A DNA stretch of 64,000 nucleotides from Staphylococcus pettenkoferi (lineage in GTDB: Bacteria; Bacillota; Bacilli; Staphylococcales; Staphylococcaceae): positions 118,246 through 182,245 of the forward strand of contig NZ_JANSKK010000003.1 of assembly GCF_026659735.1 (NCBI RefSeq). Reading direction: 5' to 3'. The notes beneath the pieces are model-generated. The model did not search any database. It worked only from the letters and a program-made list of their open reading frames with translations, and was not told the DNA's origin. The translations under genes were made by a program, and so were the position numbers. This document shows positions 1 through 9,072 of the stretch, piece after piece. The first letter of the stretch is position 1; the number at the start of each line of letters is the position of its first letter.

Positions 1-163
1 GATTGCGGAAACAGAATTTTAGAAAGTCAAAGGCATATTTTTCAGGTAGAATGACGACGTTCGCTTGTACGTAGCCTTTCGCCATTCCACTCGTATGTCC
101 GAATAACTTCCCCTTACGTATCAGTTCTCGAATTTCACTCGGTAAAGCGTGATGTAAATTCAT
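1..163 (-). CDS. DUF1445 (YcsI-type) putative hydro-lyase, N-terminal part
   Basis: The first 54 codons of a minus-strand gene that runs off the left edge. The start is ATG at 163 with an AAAGGGGA ribosome site just upstream. The peptide has the N-terminal pattern of the DUF1445 / YcsI putative hydro-lyases: [11 protein letters not shown], then [18 protein letters not shown], then FLKFCFRN. Members of this family are mostly uncharacterised; some are related to D-glutamate cyclase. Its substrate here is unknown. It lies downstream of the BCCT transporter gene on the same strand, but a terminator separates them. Confidence 0.75.
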   Translation of the reverse strand, partial: MNLHHALPSEIRELIRKGKLFGHTSGMAKGYVQANVVILPEKYAFDFLKFCFRN

Positions 164-276
164 TTTCTCATCCCCTTTTCTAGATAAAAGTTTAAAAATT
201 CTAATAATTAAACTTATATTCTTACTTCCTATATCTATTATACATGAATAGAGGTATGAGTAGGGGGAGTCCGCTT

Positions 277-313
277 AAAAAAAGATGCAACCAACCTTAA
301 TTGATTGGCTGCA
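277..313 (-). terminator. Rho-independent terminator of the BCCT transporter gene
   Basis: Read on the minus strand, TGCAGCCAA pairs with TTGGTTGCA (one G-U pair) and is followed by a run of seven T at 283-277. It begins about 25 bases past the transporter stop codon. Confidence 0.8.
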
Positions 314-338
314 TTAGGTATTTAATACATATCAAAGA

Positions 339-2018
339 CTAGTCATTTTTATCTTGAGAAGAGCGATTATTCACTTGCTGAGTGTGGTGGTCGTAGTCGA
401 CAGTTTGATGATTCTCTTCATCATTATCCTTACCGCTACTTGCCTCACTGTCACTCTCACGTTCCTCCAAAGGTATGGAGTAGTCTTTCTCATCATTGAT
501 ATACGACATTTGGAAGTGCTTGGTATGTTCGCGTTTTAAAGCTCTCATCAGTGAGAAGATCATTAAGAGTAAAATGATTGAGAACGGCAAGCCTGTGACG
601 ACGGAAGCGGTTTGTAAACTCGTCAATCCGCCTGCAATAGTCATCGAAACCGAGATGGCTCCAATGAGAATACCCCAGATAATCTTATGTTTCACTTTAG
701 GGTTCGCTAGTCCACCTGTTGCCATACCAGCTACAATATGTGTCGTCGAATCTGCGCTGGTAATAATAAAAATAAAGATTAATGCGATAGCTAGGATACT
801 CGTGATATCTGCAAGTGGAAATTTGGATAGCAGTTCAAATAAAGCTACAGTGTAATCTTTGTCTACAACGTGCGCGATATCGTCACCTTTCAAAGCGAAT
901 TTCAGAGCGGTGCCACCGAAACCGGCAATCCAACTGAAAGAAATAAGCGGTGGAACAATTAACACGCCAATGACAAATTCACGTACTGTTCGTCCTCTCG
1001 AAACACGAGCAACGAAACCACCGATAAACGGGGACCATGAAATAACCCATGCCCAATAGAAGACGGTCCATTTCTGAATCCAAGCATCGCTGCCACCATA
1101 GGGGTTGAGACGCAAACTGTATTCGATGAAGTGACGGAGATAATCGCCAATCGCGAGTGTGTAAGATTCGAGAATAAATTTGAGATCACCAACACATAAC
1201 ATAAAGATTAAGAGAATAGCACCAAGTCCGATATTAATATTACTGAGCCATTTTACACCACGATTGAGACCTGTAACGGCCGAACCTAAAAAGATCACGA
1301 CCATTAAGACGGTGATTCCAATTTTAACACTGTTGTTTTGTGGCACATGAAAGACGTGGTGTAATCCACCGTTAATCTGCATGATACCGAGGCCGATAGA
1401 TGTCGCAATCCCCATTACGGTAGCGATGATGGCGAGAATGTCGATGATATTTCTAAAAGGTCTGCGATACGCTTCACCGAAGACAGGTTCCATGGCAGTC
1501 GAGATGAGGCCGTCACGCTTTTTACGAAACTGGAAATAAGCCACGATTAAACCAGCAATCGCAAAGATCGACCATTGCGAAATACCCCAGTGGAAGAAAG
1601 TGTAACCCATAGCAACACGGGCTGAATCTTCAGAGGCATTCGCAATCTTACCCGGGAAGGGAGAATGTAGGTAGTGCGTCAACGGTTCAGCCACGCCCCA
1701 GAAGACGATACCGACACCTAGTCCAGCTGAGAACAACATCCCAATCCAGGAAAGCATGGAGAACTCCGGCGATTCGTCATCATCTCCAAGCTTGAAACGG
1801 CCATAGCGTGAGATAGCTAAAGCGATTAAGAAGATATCCAAGATAAAGATAATAAGTAAGAATAGCCAGCCAAAGCTATTGGAAATAAAGTCATAGATGT
1901 GTTGCGCATGATGACCGAATTGAGTTGGAAAGATACCGGCAATCGCAGTGATAATCACGATAATCGCCACCGATATCCCATAAACGAAATTTCTATTTTT
2001 AGTCTGTTTATCATTCAT
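339..2018 (-). CDS. BCCT family betaine/choline/carnitine transporter
   Basis: A 559-residue membrane protein with about 12 hydrophobic segments and an acidic, hydrophilic C-terminal tail of about 60 residues. It shows the BCCT core signature, with WAWVISWSPFIGGFVARVSRG in mid-protein and FWGVAEPL nearer the N-terminus. Family members take up glycine betaine, choline or carnitine by ion-coupled symport for osmoprotection. In staphylococci it resembles the OpuD/CudT type, but the sequence does not fix the substrate. The long charged tail may serve osmosensing, as known for BetP; that is inference. It is monocistronic, with its own terminator. Confidence 0.9.
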   Translation of the reverse strand: MNDKQTKNRNFVYGISVAIIVIITAIAGIFPTQFGHHAQHIYDFISNSFGWLFLLIIFILDIFLIALAISRYGRFKLGDDDESPEFSMLSWIGMLFSAGLGVGIVFWGVAEPLTHYLHSPFPGKIANASEDSARVAMGYTFFHWGISQWSIFAIAGLIVAYFQFRKKRDGLISTAMEPVFGEAYRRPFRNIIDILAIIATVMGIATSIGLGIMQINGGLHHVFHVPQNNSVKIGITVLMVVIFLGSAVTGLNRGVKWLSNINIGLGAILLIFMLCVGDLKFILESYTLAIGDYLRHFIEYSLRLNPYGGSDAWIQKWTVFYWAWVISWSPFIGGFVARVSRGRTVREFVIGVLIVPPLISFSWIAGFGGTALKFALKGDDIAHVVDKDYTVALFELLSKFPLADITSILAIALIFIFIITSADSTTHIVAGMATGGLANPKVKHKIIWGILIGAISVSMTIAGGLTSLQTASVVTGLPFSIILLLMIFSLMRALKREHTKHFQMSYINDEKDYSIPLEERESDSEASSGKDNDEENHQTVDYDHHTQQVNNRSSQDKND

Positions 2019-2786
2019 AAAACAAATACTCCATCCTTTGTTTATTGTTAAGTTTCAAGTGAAATGATTACATAGATGCATTACTCTAAGTCGATATTTA
2101 TATATTTTTGGTACTTTATTATCAGTTATTCATCGCTGTTATTGTGAATCATAATTAAATATGCTTATTTCTAATATAGTTTCATGATATTTAAGTGTTA
2201 TTTAGAAATTCATATTTGATGTTTAGCTTCTGAGCTGTACTAAATAGTAGTGTATAAGTAATTTCATGATTAATTTGAAATACGTTAGCATAGCGTTTGG
2301 TTTGGAAAATGTAATTAAAATGAAATTTAAGTCGTTTTTTTCAATGTCGACTCGAGACGCATGATGGAGCTAGACCACAACGAAAATCCATTCTTCGAAC
2401 TCTCTGAGTGAGAAGAATTAGTTGAGTGTGGTCCTACGCAGTTGCTGACTGAATTCGAGATGGCTAATGCTCTCTCGAACTCTACTCAGCTTTACGGGGG
2501 AAGTACTACGAAATCATAGATTTCTGCACTTCTCCCATGCAAGCGAGAGTCATAACCTTGAAAAAAGTGCTCTTAAGTTTTCTCTTAGTCTTGTTCACTA
2601 CTTCTTTTAGTTAAAACATAAAATAAGTGTAATTATGTAATTATTTAAACCTCATTATAAAGTAAATAGAATAAATTACAACGTAATATTCTGATAAATT
2701 TAGAGCTAATTGTTTTTGAATAAGCTGTATTATACAATAACAATGCATGGTGAATAATAAATATAAAATCACTAGGAGGAACTTGA
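2019..2786. other. Non-coding gap with one large hairpin repeat
   Basis: This 768-base gap holds the divergent promoters of the BCCT gene and the DUF4064 gene, which I could not assign confidently. A large repeat (2335-2566) lies in it. The flanks are very AT-rich. No credible ORF was seen. Confidence 0.6.
2335..2566 (+). repeat. Mosaic intergenic hairpin repeat, copy R1
   Basis: The ends form an inverted repeat (TTTTTTCAATG near the left, CCTTGAAAAAA at the right). The inside carries the motif CGAAAATCCATT, a variable hairpin, then AATTAGTTGAG. This is the same core as at 26946-27074 and, reversed, at 58971-59199. A second module shares sequence with the repeats at 56290-56560. No ORF is present. 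The function is unknown. Confidence 0.75.
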
Positions 2787-3212
2787 ATGAAAAGAGTTTG
2801 GGAGAAGATTCTAGTTTGGCTAGGACTACTCTTACAATTTGCGCTCATATTTATTTACGGGGTCATCGCACCTTTCATGAATGACGATAGCTTTAAATCT
2901 GAAATTAAGGATAGTATCAAAGAAGAAGTGAGTTCAGGTAAATTATCCAATGCAGATATTAATTCAATCGTGAGTCATCTCAATGAATGGATTATCTATT
3001 TAATTGGTTTAGCCATTATCGTTGCGGCAGTAGCTTTAATTACGGCCTTGATTATCAACAAATTACCGAAGACTGCAGGCGTAATATTTATCTTGCTTGC
3101 GATTGCAGCGGTATTGAGTCTCAATTTCGTGGCGACACTCTTCTGGCTCATTGCTGGAATTATGCTGATTGTTCGCCGCAATAAGCAGACTAAGCATAAG
3201 GCGCGTGCTTAA
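2787..3212 (+). CDS. DUF4064-like small membrane protein
   Basis: A 141-residue protein with an N-terminal membrane segment (residues 8-30), a charged extracytoplasmic stretch with a KEEVSSGKLS-like region (residues 35-67), two close membrane segments (70-90 and 97-129) and a basic C-terminus. This topology and length fit the DUF4064 proteins common in staphylococci, whose function is unknown. An AGGAGGAACTTG ribosome site precedes the ATG. It is monocistronic, with a strong terminator downstream. Confidence 0.7.
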   Translation: MKRVWEKILVWLGLLLQFALIFIYGVIAPFMNDDSFKSEIKDSIKEEVSSGKLSNADINSIVSHLNEWIIYLIGLAIIVAAVALITALIINKLPKTAGVIFILLAIAAVLSLNFVATLFWLIAGIMLIVRRNKQTKHKARA

Positions 3213-3243
3213 TTTTTAGGCACAGATAAAATACAGTTAATGC

Positions 3244-3294
3244 AAGACAATGTGACTGAGTGTATAACATGCTGAGTGGCATTGTCTTTTTTTT
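3244..3294 (+). terminator. Rho-independent terminator after the DUF4064 gene
   Basis: AAGACAATG pairs with CATTGTCTT across a loop of about 28 bases and runs into eight T. Confidence 0.8.
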
Positions 3295-3490
3295 ACTTGG
3301 AAAATATGGCGTGACTCATGTATTGAATCAAGCCAAAGAATGAACTTAAAAATTCGTGACTCAGTCCTAAATTTTTTCAACTTTTACAAAACCAAAATAA
3401 ACTACGCTAAACTATTGGAGATAAAGCGTTTTACATACGAAAAGAAATATTAAAAAGAGATGAAATCTTGGTAAATTTCTAAAAATTATT

Positions 3491-3504
3491 TGTAAGCGAT
3501 TGCA
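3491..3504 (+). promoter_or_regulatory. cre-like CcpA site upstream of rocA
   Basis: TGTAAGCGATTGCA matches the catabolite-responsive element consensus TGNAARCGNWWWCA with one mismatch. It overlaps the start of the predicted -35 box of rocA (3500-3505), where bound CcpA would block RNA polymerase. Confidence 0.6.
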
Positions 3505-3528
3505 ATTATTAGAAAAGACAGATAAAAT
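3500..3528 (+). promoter_or_regulatory. Predicted sigma-A promoter of rocA
   Basis: TTGCAA at 3500-3505, a 17-base spacer, then TAAAAT at 3523-3528. It lies about 60 bases before the rocA start and overlaps a cre-like site. Confidence 0.55.
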
Positions 3529-3590
3529 ACATAGCAACAGTGGATATTTCCATTAAAGTTTTCTATTAACAAACATTGGGGGTAGAAATG

Positions 3591-5135
3591 ATGGTAAGAG
3601 AATACAGAAGTGAAACAGGAATCGATTTCTCTCAACAAGAAAATGTTGAATCATTCCAGCAAATGTTAAGTAAAGTGAAAGGTGAATTCAGCCAAAAAGT
3701 ACCTTTATGGATCAATGGCGAAGAGAAATTCACGAAAGATACTTTCACTTCTATTAATCCAGCAAATACTTCTGAAGAAATTGCGGAAATTTCTAAAGCG
3801 ACGAAGAAAGATGTCGACGCTGCATTTGACGCGGCGAATGAAGCGTATGAGTCATGGCGTAAATGGAAGCACCGTGATCGTGCAGAATTTATGTTACGTG
3901 TAGCTGCATTAATCCGTCGTCGTAAAGAAGAAATCGCTGCTGTCATGGTTTACGAAGCAGGTAAACCATGGGATGAAGCGGTAGGCGACGTTTGTGAAGG
4001 TATTGACTTTATCGAATACTATTCACGTTCAATGATGGAACTAGCGGATGGCAAACCTGTCTTAGACCGTGAAGGTGAACATAACCGCTACTTCTACAAA
4101 CCAATTGGTCCTGGTGTCACTATTCCACCATGGAACTTCCCGTTCGCGATTATGACAGGTACAACTTTAGCGCCAGTTATCGCTGGTAACACTGTATTAC
4201 TCAAACCTGCTGAAGACACAGTGTTAACTGCTTACAAGTTAATTGAAGTGCTTCAAGAAGCAGGCTTACCTAAAGGGGTAGTTAACTTCGTACCAGGTGA
4301 TCCGAAAGAAATCGGGGACTATCTTGTAGATAGCGTTCATACGCATTTCGTAACATTCACTGGTTCACGCGCAACAGGTACACGTATCTTCGAAAGAGCT
4401 GCGAAAGTTCAAGAAGGTCAACAGTTCTTGAAACGTGTCACAGTTGAAATGGGCGGTAAAGATGCGATTATCGTTGACGAAGACGCAGACACTGATTTAG
4501 CTGCTGAATCCATCGTTTCATCAGCATTTGGTTTCTCAGGTCAGAAATGTTCAGCATGTTCACGTGCGATCGTGCATAAAGCGGTTCACGATGAAGTGTT
4601 GGAAAAAGCAATTAAGTTAACGAAAGACATCACATTCGGTAACACTGAGAACAATACTGAAATGGGTCCAGTAATTAACCAAAAACAATTTGATAAGATC
4701 AAGAACTATATCGAAATTGGTAAAAAAGAAGGTAAATTAGAACACGGTGGCGAAACTGAAGACGAAACAGGTTACTTCGTACACCCAACAATCTTCTCAG
4801 GATTGAAATCTAAAGACCAAATCATGCAAGAAGAAATCTTCGGTCCAGTTGTTGGCTTTGTAAAAGTGAGCAGTTGGGAAGAAGCGTTAGACGTGGCTAA
4901 CGATACAGATTATGGTCTTACAGGTTCAGTGATTACAAATACACGTGAACACTGGTTACAAGCAATTGAAGACTATGATGTAGGTAACTTATACCTCAAC
5001 CGTGGCTGTACTGCAGCTGTGATGGGCTACCACCCATTCGGCGGATTCAAGATGTCAGGTACAGATGCGAAGACAGGTGGACCAGACTACCTCATCAACT
5101 TCTTAGAACAAAAAGTCGTTTCAGAAATGTTATAA
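3591..5135 (+). CDS. rocA: 1-pyrroline-5-carboxylate dehydrogenase RocA
   Basis: An aldehyde dehydrogenase superfamily enzyme that oxidises glutamate gamma-semialdehyde (P5C) to glutamate with NAD, the last step of proline and arginine catabolism. The NAD-binding and catalytic motifs are intact: WNFPFAI at about 181, EMGGK with Glu286 and [10 protein letters not shown] with Cys320. From the ATG at 3591 the protein is 514 residues, the length I recall for staphylococcal RocA, and a GGGGG ribosome site lies 8 bases upstream. An adjacent ATG at 3588 and a TTG further upstream are less likely starts. A cre-like site over the promoter suggests repression by glucose. Confidence 0.93.
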   Translation: MVREYRSETGIDFSQQENVESFQQMLSKVKGEFSQKVPLWINGEEKFTKDTFTSINPANTSEEIAEISKATKKDVDAAFDAANEAYESWRKWKHRDRAEFMLRVAALIRRRKEEIAAVMVYEAGKPWDEAVGDVCEGIDFIEYYSRSMMELADGKPVLDREGEHNRYFYKPIGPGVTIPPWNFPFAIMTGTTLAPVIAGNTVLLKPAEDTVLTAYKLIEVLQEAGLPKGVVNFVPGDPKEIGDYLVDSVHTHFVTFTGSRATGTRIFERAAKVQEGQQFLKRVTVEMGGKDAIIVDEDADTDLAAESIVSSAFGFSGQKCSACSRAIVHKAVHDEVLEKAIKLTKDITFGNTENNTEMGPVINQKQFDKIKNYIEIGKKEGKLEHGGETEDETGYFVHPTIFSGLKSKDQIMQEEIFGPVVGFVKVSSWEEALDVANDTDYGLTGSVITNTREHWLQAIEDYDVGNLYLNRGCTAAVMGYHPFGGFKMSGTDAKTGGPDYLINFLEQKVVSEML

Positions 5136-5200
5136 TTTCGTGAAATTTAAAGCGTTCTAATCTCATGTTAATCTGAACAAGTTAATATAAGTCTCAGTAA

Positions 5201-5236
5201 GGGCAGGACACTGTGAATGAGGTGTTCCTGCCCTTT
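5201..5236 (+). terminator. Rho-independent terminator of rocA
   Basis: GGGCAGGACAC pairs with GTGTTCCTGCCC around a 10-base loop and is followed by TTT. Confidence 0.75.
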
Positions 5237-5264
5237 CAATAGTAGAACGTGGGAGGAACGCGAG

Positions 5265-5438
5265 ATGAAACGACGTATATATTTGGTGTTAGCTATCGTT
5301 ATGGGCATAATCTATATCATATTGAGTGCTTTGTATCCTCATCTTGAGCGAACGATGTGGTTTCGTACTATTTTATTCGTGGCTTTTATCTTTTTTGCGT
5401 TATTTATATTGAGTAGTGGTAAAAGTGAAGGCAAGTGA
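5265..5438 (+). CDS. Small two-segment membrane protein
   Basis: 57 residues starting MKRRIYLVL. There are two hydrophobic segments (about 5-23 and 33-51) and a short charged tail (GKSEGK). A GGGAGGAACG ribosome site lies at the right distance before the ATG at 5265; an in-frame upstream start at 5217 lies inside the rocA terminator and is rejected. It sits alone between rocA and the exporter gene. I do not recognise a family. Confidence 0.6.
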   Translation: MKRRIYLVLAIVMGIIYIILSALYPHLERTMWFRTILFVAFIFFALFILSSGKSEGK

Positions 5439-5583
5439 GATTGATGATGTGCTTTTAGTAACAGGATAGAAAAAGCACATTTTAACTAAATAAGTCTGAA
5501 AATTCGGTTAAATTTATTTCGAAAACGTATACACAATGCTACAATTTAGTTATAAGTTAAGGGGTTAAAGGGGATGTGGTGTA

Positions 5584-6963
5584 ATGACAGCATTATCTAG
5601 TAAGAGAAAGCAGCGTAGTTTGATCATAGGGGTGATGTTATCAATACTGACATACTGGCTATTTGCTCAAGCGTTGCTCAATATAGGGCCTCAAATTCAA
5701 TCAACGTATCATGCCTCTCTCAATATCGTGAACATTTCTGTCAGCTTGACTTCGTTCGTGACTGGCGTCTTAATGGTTGTAGCTGGAAACGTGGCGGACA
5801 AGCTAGGAAGAGTGAAGATGATTTATCTTGCGCTCATCTTAAACGTGCTAGGTTCGCTACTGCTCGTCCTGACTAGCTACATCGGTTTGTTTCTACTTGG
5901 ACGAGTAGTTCAAGGCTTCTCAGCTGCGATTATTATGCCAACGACAATTGCTCTGTTTAACGACTACTTCGACGGTGAAGCACGTAAGAAGGCGTTGAGT
6001 TATTGGTCGATCGGGGCATTCGGTGGGACTGGATTTGCTTCTACATTCGCAGGCTTAATTTCAACTTATCTCGGTTGGCAGTACATCTTCATCCTATCTA
6101 TCGTGATTTCTATCGTAGCCTTTTGGTTGTTACGAGACATCTCGGATACACAACGTCAGCGCGATACCAGTGCACATTTCGATTTGGTGGGTTTAGTGAT
6201 CTTTATCGCGATGATTGCTAGCATTAGTTTCGTGATTACGCAAGGTTATAAAATGGGCTGGACACACCCGTACTCATTAGGTTGCTTGCTCATATTTGTA
6301 GTGAGTATGGGTCTATTTCTCTTTGTAGAACAACGTCGGGTAGAACCTTTTATAAATTTACGATTATTTAAAAATAAAGCTTTTGTCGGCGCAGTTATCG
6401 CGAATACATTATTGAATACTTGCGTAGGTGTCATCGCACTAATTAACATTTTTGCGCAAGGCAGTTTGAAATTGAATTCGTTTCAAGCTGGATTGCTTAC
6501 TCTGCCGTACGTGATTGCATTGTTGATCGTGGTACGAGTCGGTGAGAAAGGAATTAATCGCTTTGGTTCGAAAGTCATGATGGTGGGTGGCCCAACACTT
6601 TCTGCAATAGGAATTGCTTTGTTGAGTATGACGTTTCTGAGTTCATCTAGCTATCTCGTACTAGTAATTATCGCGAGTGTATTGTTTGGTACAGGAACAG
6701 GATTGTTTGCTACACCAGCTTTAAATACTGCAGTTTCAACGACGCCTCAGGATAAAGTAGGTGTTGCTTCAGGTATTTTTAAAATGGGCTCCACACTTGG
6801 TGGCGCATTCGGTATCGCAATTATTACTTCTGTATATGAAGGTGTACTTTCAAGTGGTAAGTCGGTTTCTCAAGCAGCAAGTTACGGCTTTCTCACTGGT
6901 GTCTTGATGGTCGTGATTGCTATTATCGTAGGTGGATGCTTACTACCTCGAAAAGAGAACTAA
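5584..6963 (+). CDS. MFS exporter of the DHA2 group, NorB-like
   Basis: A 459-residue protein with about 14 hydrophobic segments, typical of the 14-helix DHA2 drug:proton antiporters. Its pattern closely resembles staphylococcal NorB: LTYWLFAQALLNIGP at the N-terminus, the motif-A-like GNVADKLGRVKM at about residue 70, QGFSAAIIMPTTIALF at about 110 and a GTGLFATPALNTAVS region near 380. NorB exports quinolones and other drugs; the natural substrate here is not shown. The ATG follows a GGGGATGTGGTGTA stretch with a usable ribosome site. It is monocistronic. Confidence 0.85.
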   Translation: MTALSSKRKQRSLIIGVMLSILTYWLFAQALLNIGPQIQSTYHASLNIVNISVSLTSFVTGVLMVVAGNVADKLGRVKMIYLALILNVLGSLLLVLTSYIGLFLLGRVVQGFSAAIIMPTTIALFNDYFDGEARKKALSYWSIGAFGGTGFASTFAGLISTYLGWQYIFILSIVISIVAFWLLRDISDTQRQRDTSAHFDLVGLVIFIAMIASISFVITQGYKMGWTHPYSLGCLLIFVVSMGLFLFVEQRRVEPFINLRLFKNKAFVGAVIANTLLNTCVGVIALINIFAQGSLKLNSFQAGLLTLPYVIALLIVVRVGEKGINRFGSKVMMVGGPTLSAIGIALLSMTFLSSSSYLVLVIIASVLFGTGTGLFATPALNTAVSTTPQDKVGVASGIFKMGSTLGGAFGIAIITSVYEGVLSSGKSVSQAASYGFLTGVLMVVIAIIVGGCLLPRKEN

Positions 6964-7058
6964 TGAGTGCAGTAACGATGAAATTTGTCTCATTTTCCAA
7001 AGTTACAGTAACTGAAAAAAGCCTCGAAAGACGTGAGTAGAAATTCTAAAAGTGAAAT

Positions 7059-7088
7059 TTTACAAACAGTAGACTCATAGGCTATGAT
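7059..7088 (+). promoter_or_regulatory. Predicted promoter of the ogt-type methyltransferase gene
   Basis: TTTACA at 7059-7064, an 18-base spacer, then TATGAT at 7083-7088, about 31 bases before the chosen start. Confidence 0.45.
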
Positions 7089-7119
7089 AGAGAAAATGAT
7101 TTGAGAGATGAGGAATACT

Positions 7120-7641
7120 ATGCAATATCTAACACACTATCAATCACCTATAGGACAATTGACGTTAACTTCTGATGGCAGTGCTTTAACTGGCGTATGG
7201 CACGCGAACCAACAAGATTTCGCAGATCAGTTTAATGATACCTTTGAAGAAAGTGACTTGCTGGTCTTTGCTAAAGCACGTGCTTGGTTAGACGCTTATT
7301 TCAAAGGTGAACGACCAGAGATCGATTTCGAGTTAAATCCACAAGGGTCAGAGTTCAGACAACAAGTATGGCATTATTTACGGCAAATTCCATATGGTAA
7401 GACGGTCACATATAGTGAAATCGCTAAAGATATCGCGCGTTTAAGAGGTAAACAGAAGATGGCAGCTCAAGCGATAGGTGGGGCGGTAGGAAGTAACCCT
7501 ATATCTTTGATTGTGCCCTGTCACCGTGTAGTGGGTAAGAATGGGAACTTGACCGGCTACGGTGGAGGCTTGGATGTTAAAATGCAGCTTCTAGAATTAG
7601 AGGGCGTAGATTTAGGTGATTTCTATTTGCCGACTGACTGA
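7120..7641 (+). CDS. ogt: Methylated-DNA-protein-cysteine methyltransferase
   Basis: It repairs O6-alkylguanine (and O4-alkylthymine) by moving the alkyl group to its own cysteine. The 173-residue protein has the invariant IVPCHRVVG motif with the acceptor Cys134 and the C-terminal winged-helix pattern QVWHYLRQIPYGKTVTYSEIA. I chose the ATG at 7120, because the ATG at 7108 lies inside the ATGAGGA ribosome site. As I recall, a similar gene (adaB/ogt) lies next to mvaS in S. aureus, so the context looks conserved. A hairpin separates it from the convergent mvaS. Confidence 0.92.
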   Translation: MQYLTHYQSPIGQLTLTSDGSALTGVWHANQQDFADQFNDTFEESDLLVFAKARAWLDAYFKGERPEIDFELNPQGSEFRQQVWHYLRQIPYGKTVTYSEIAKDIARLRGKQKMAAQAIGGAVGSNPISLIVPCHRVVGKNGNLTGYGGGLDVKMQLLELEGVDLGDFYLPTD

Positions 7642-7692
7642 GTAAAGAGGTAGGGAGGTATTGAGTCTGATTATAAGCCTTTCTACATAAAG

Positions 7693-7728
7693 AAGTCGCA
7701 CTATTATGTTGTCATAACAGTGCGACTT
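7693..7728. terminator. Bidirectional hairpin between ogt and mvaS
   Basis: AAGTCGCACTATTATG pairs with CATAACAGTGCGACTT (one mismatch) around a 4-base loop. It lies between convergent genes. T-runs are short on both sides, so termination strength is uncertain. Confidence 0.65.
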
Positions 7729-7805
7729 TAAGCCATAATATCCCAGTGGCGCAGTGAATCTGTGTAAGAGATGAGGCTTACCCTTATCCAGTGAATATTA
7801 AATTA

Positions 7806-8972
7806 TTATAAGGTATTATAAGAGCGGATATGATCTTCGATGTGATCTAAGTAGAATGCACCTTTAGGTGTTTCTGCAAGCTCAGTATCGTGATCAAATT
7901 CCAAGTTGTCAAAGCGTTTGAAGAATGATTCATACTCTTCAACGGACAATGCTTTTCGGTTGTTCATTAAAGCTTTATGTTCATCAATTGCTAAAGCATC
8001 GCGGTAACCTTCAACCAGTTTACCAGAGAAGAATTCACCCACTGAACCTGAACCATAACTGAAGAGACCAATTGTTTGGCCAGCTTCTAAGTCATGTGTT
8101 TCTAGTAAAGAAATCAGGCTGAGGTAGAGTGAACCTGTGTAAATGTTTCCGACATAACGGTTATAATATGTTGCTGCGTCGTATCCCTCTGTAAGACGTT
8201 TCTGAGTTTCATCTGAAATCTCATCTGTTAAGATAGATTCAAGCGCTTTTTTACCCATTTTAGTAAATGGAACGTGGAAACATAGACTCGCAAAGTCATC
8301 TAAAGAATGATTATAGCGCTGAGCATACGCTTTCCAACTTTCTTGGAAAGAGTGAATATACGCATCTTTAGATAATTTACCAGCAACGAGTGGATACATA
8401 TGGCCAGTCGGTCTCCAGAAATCATAGACATCTTCAGTAAATGGCACAGCATCATCATTGAGTTCAAGAATGCGAGGATTGTGGCTAAGCATCATTGCTA
8501 CGGCACCCGCACCTTGCGTAGGTTCTCCACCTGATTCAAGTCCGTAACGTGCAGTATCACTAGCGATAACGAGCACTTTCTCATCAGGACGTTGTTGAAG
8601 ATAATCTTTAGCAAGTTGGATGGCTGGAGTAGCTGCGTAACAAGCTTCTTTCATTTCAATACAACGCGCGAAAGGTTGAATACCGAGCAGGTTGTGGATT
8701 TGAACTGCGGACGCTTTCGCAGAATCAATTGCTGATTCAGTGGCTACAATTACCATAGAAACCGCTTTCTTATCATCGTCTGAAAGAATATCTTTAGCTG
8801 CGTTAGCACCCATTGATACGATATCTTGACTTACAGGACTGACAGCCATCTCTGTTTGGCCTATGCCTTTCAAGAATTTATTCGGATCAACGCCGCGTGC
8901 TTCAGCTAATTCTGCCATATCAACGTAGAATTGTGGAATGTAAAAGTTTATTTGATCTATACCGATAGTCAT
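7806..8972 (-). CDS. mvaS: Hydroxymethylglutaryl-CoA synthase MvaS
   Basis: It condenses acetyl-CoA with acetoacetyl-CoA to HMG-CoA, the second step of the mevalonate route that staphylococci use for isoprenoids. At 388 residues it is the normal bacterial length. The catalytic residues fall at the expected numbers: Glu79 (VATES), Cys111 ([11 protein letters not shown]) and His233 ([10 protein letters not shown]). An AAAGGGG ribosome site precedes the ATG. It is divergent from mvaC-mvaA, with about 100 bases between them, so the three genes can be co-regulated. Confidence 0.96.
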   Translation of the reverse strand: MTIGIDQINFYIPQFYVDMAELAEARGVDPNKFLKGIGQTEMAVSPVSQDIVSMGANAAKDILSDDDKKAVSMVIVATESAIDSAKASAVQIHNLLGIQPFARCIEMKEACYAATPAIQLAKDYLQQRPDEKVLVIASDTARYGLESGGEPTQGAGAVAMMLSHNPRILELNDDAVPFTEDVYDFWRPTGHMYPLVAGKLSKDAYIHSFQESWKAYAQRYNHSLDDFASLCFHVPFTKMGKKALESILTDEISDETQKRLTEGYDAATYYNRYVGNIYTGSLYLSLISLLETHDLEAGQTIGLFSYGSGSVGEFFSGKLVEGYRDALAIDEHKALMNNRKALSVEEYESFFKRFDNLEFDHDTELAETPKGAFYLDHIEDHIRSYNTL

Positions 8973-9007
8973 GATGTATCGACCCCTTTCTTATGCAAAA
9001 ATAGCAA

Positions 9008-9036
9008 TTGTATCATATCAAAATACAACCTATAAA
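9008..9036 (+). promoter_or_regulatory. Predicted promoter of mvaC-mvaA
   Basis: TTGTAT at 9008-9013, a 17-base spacer, then TATAAA at 9031-9036, about 37 bases before the mvaC start. Confidence 0.5.
9012..9020 (-). promoter_or_regulatory. Predicted extended -10 promoter of mvaS
   Basis: On the minus strand TGATATGAT gives TG-N-TATGAT, an extended -10 box at 9017-9012. It overlaps the -35 region of the opposite mvaC promoter. No good -35 was seen. Confidence 0.35.
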
Positions 9037-9072
9037 TACAGTAATTACAAAGTAAACAAAGGAGAAATTTAT

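Noticed and set aside
496..855. Plus-strand ORF of 119 codons opposite the BCCT gene
   Set aside because: Antisense shadow of a clear transporter gene, without a ribosome site.
3423..3437. TAAAGCGTTTTACA as a second cre before rocA
   Set aside because: The half-site spacing is off by one and at least three positions disagree with the consensus.
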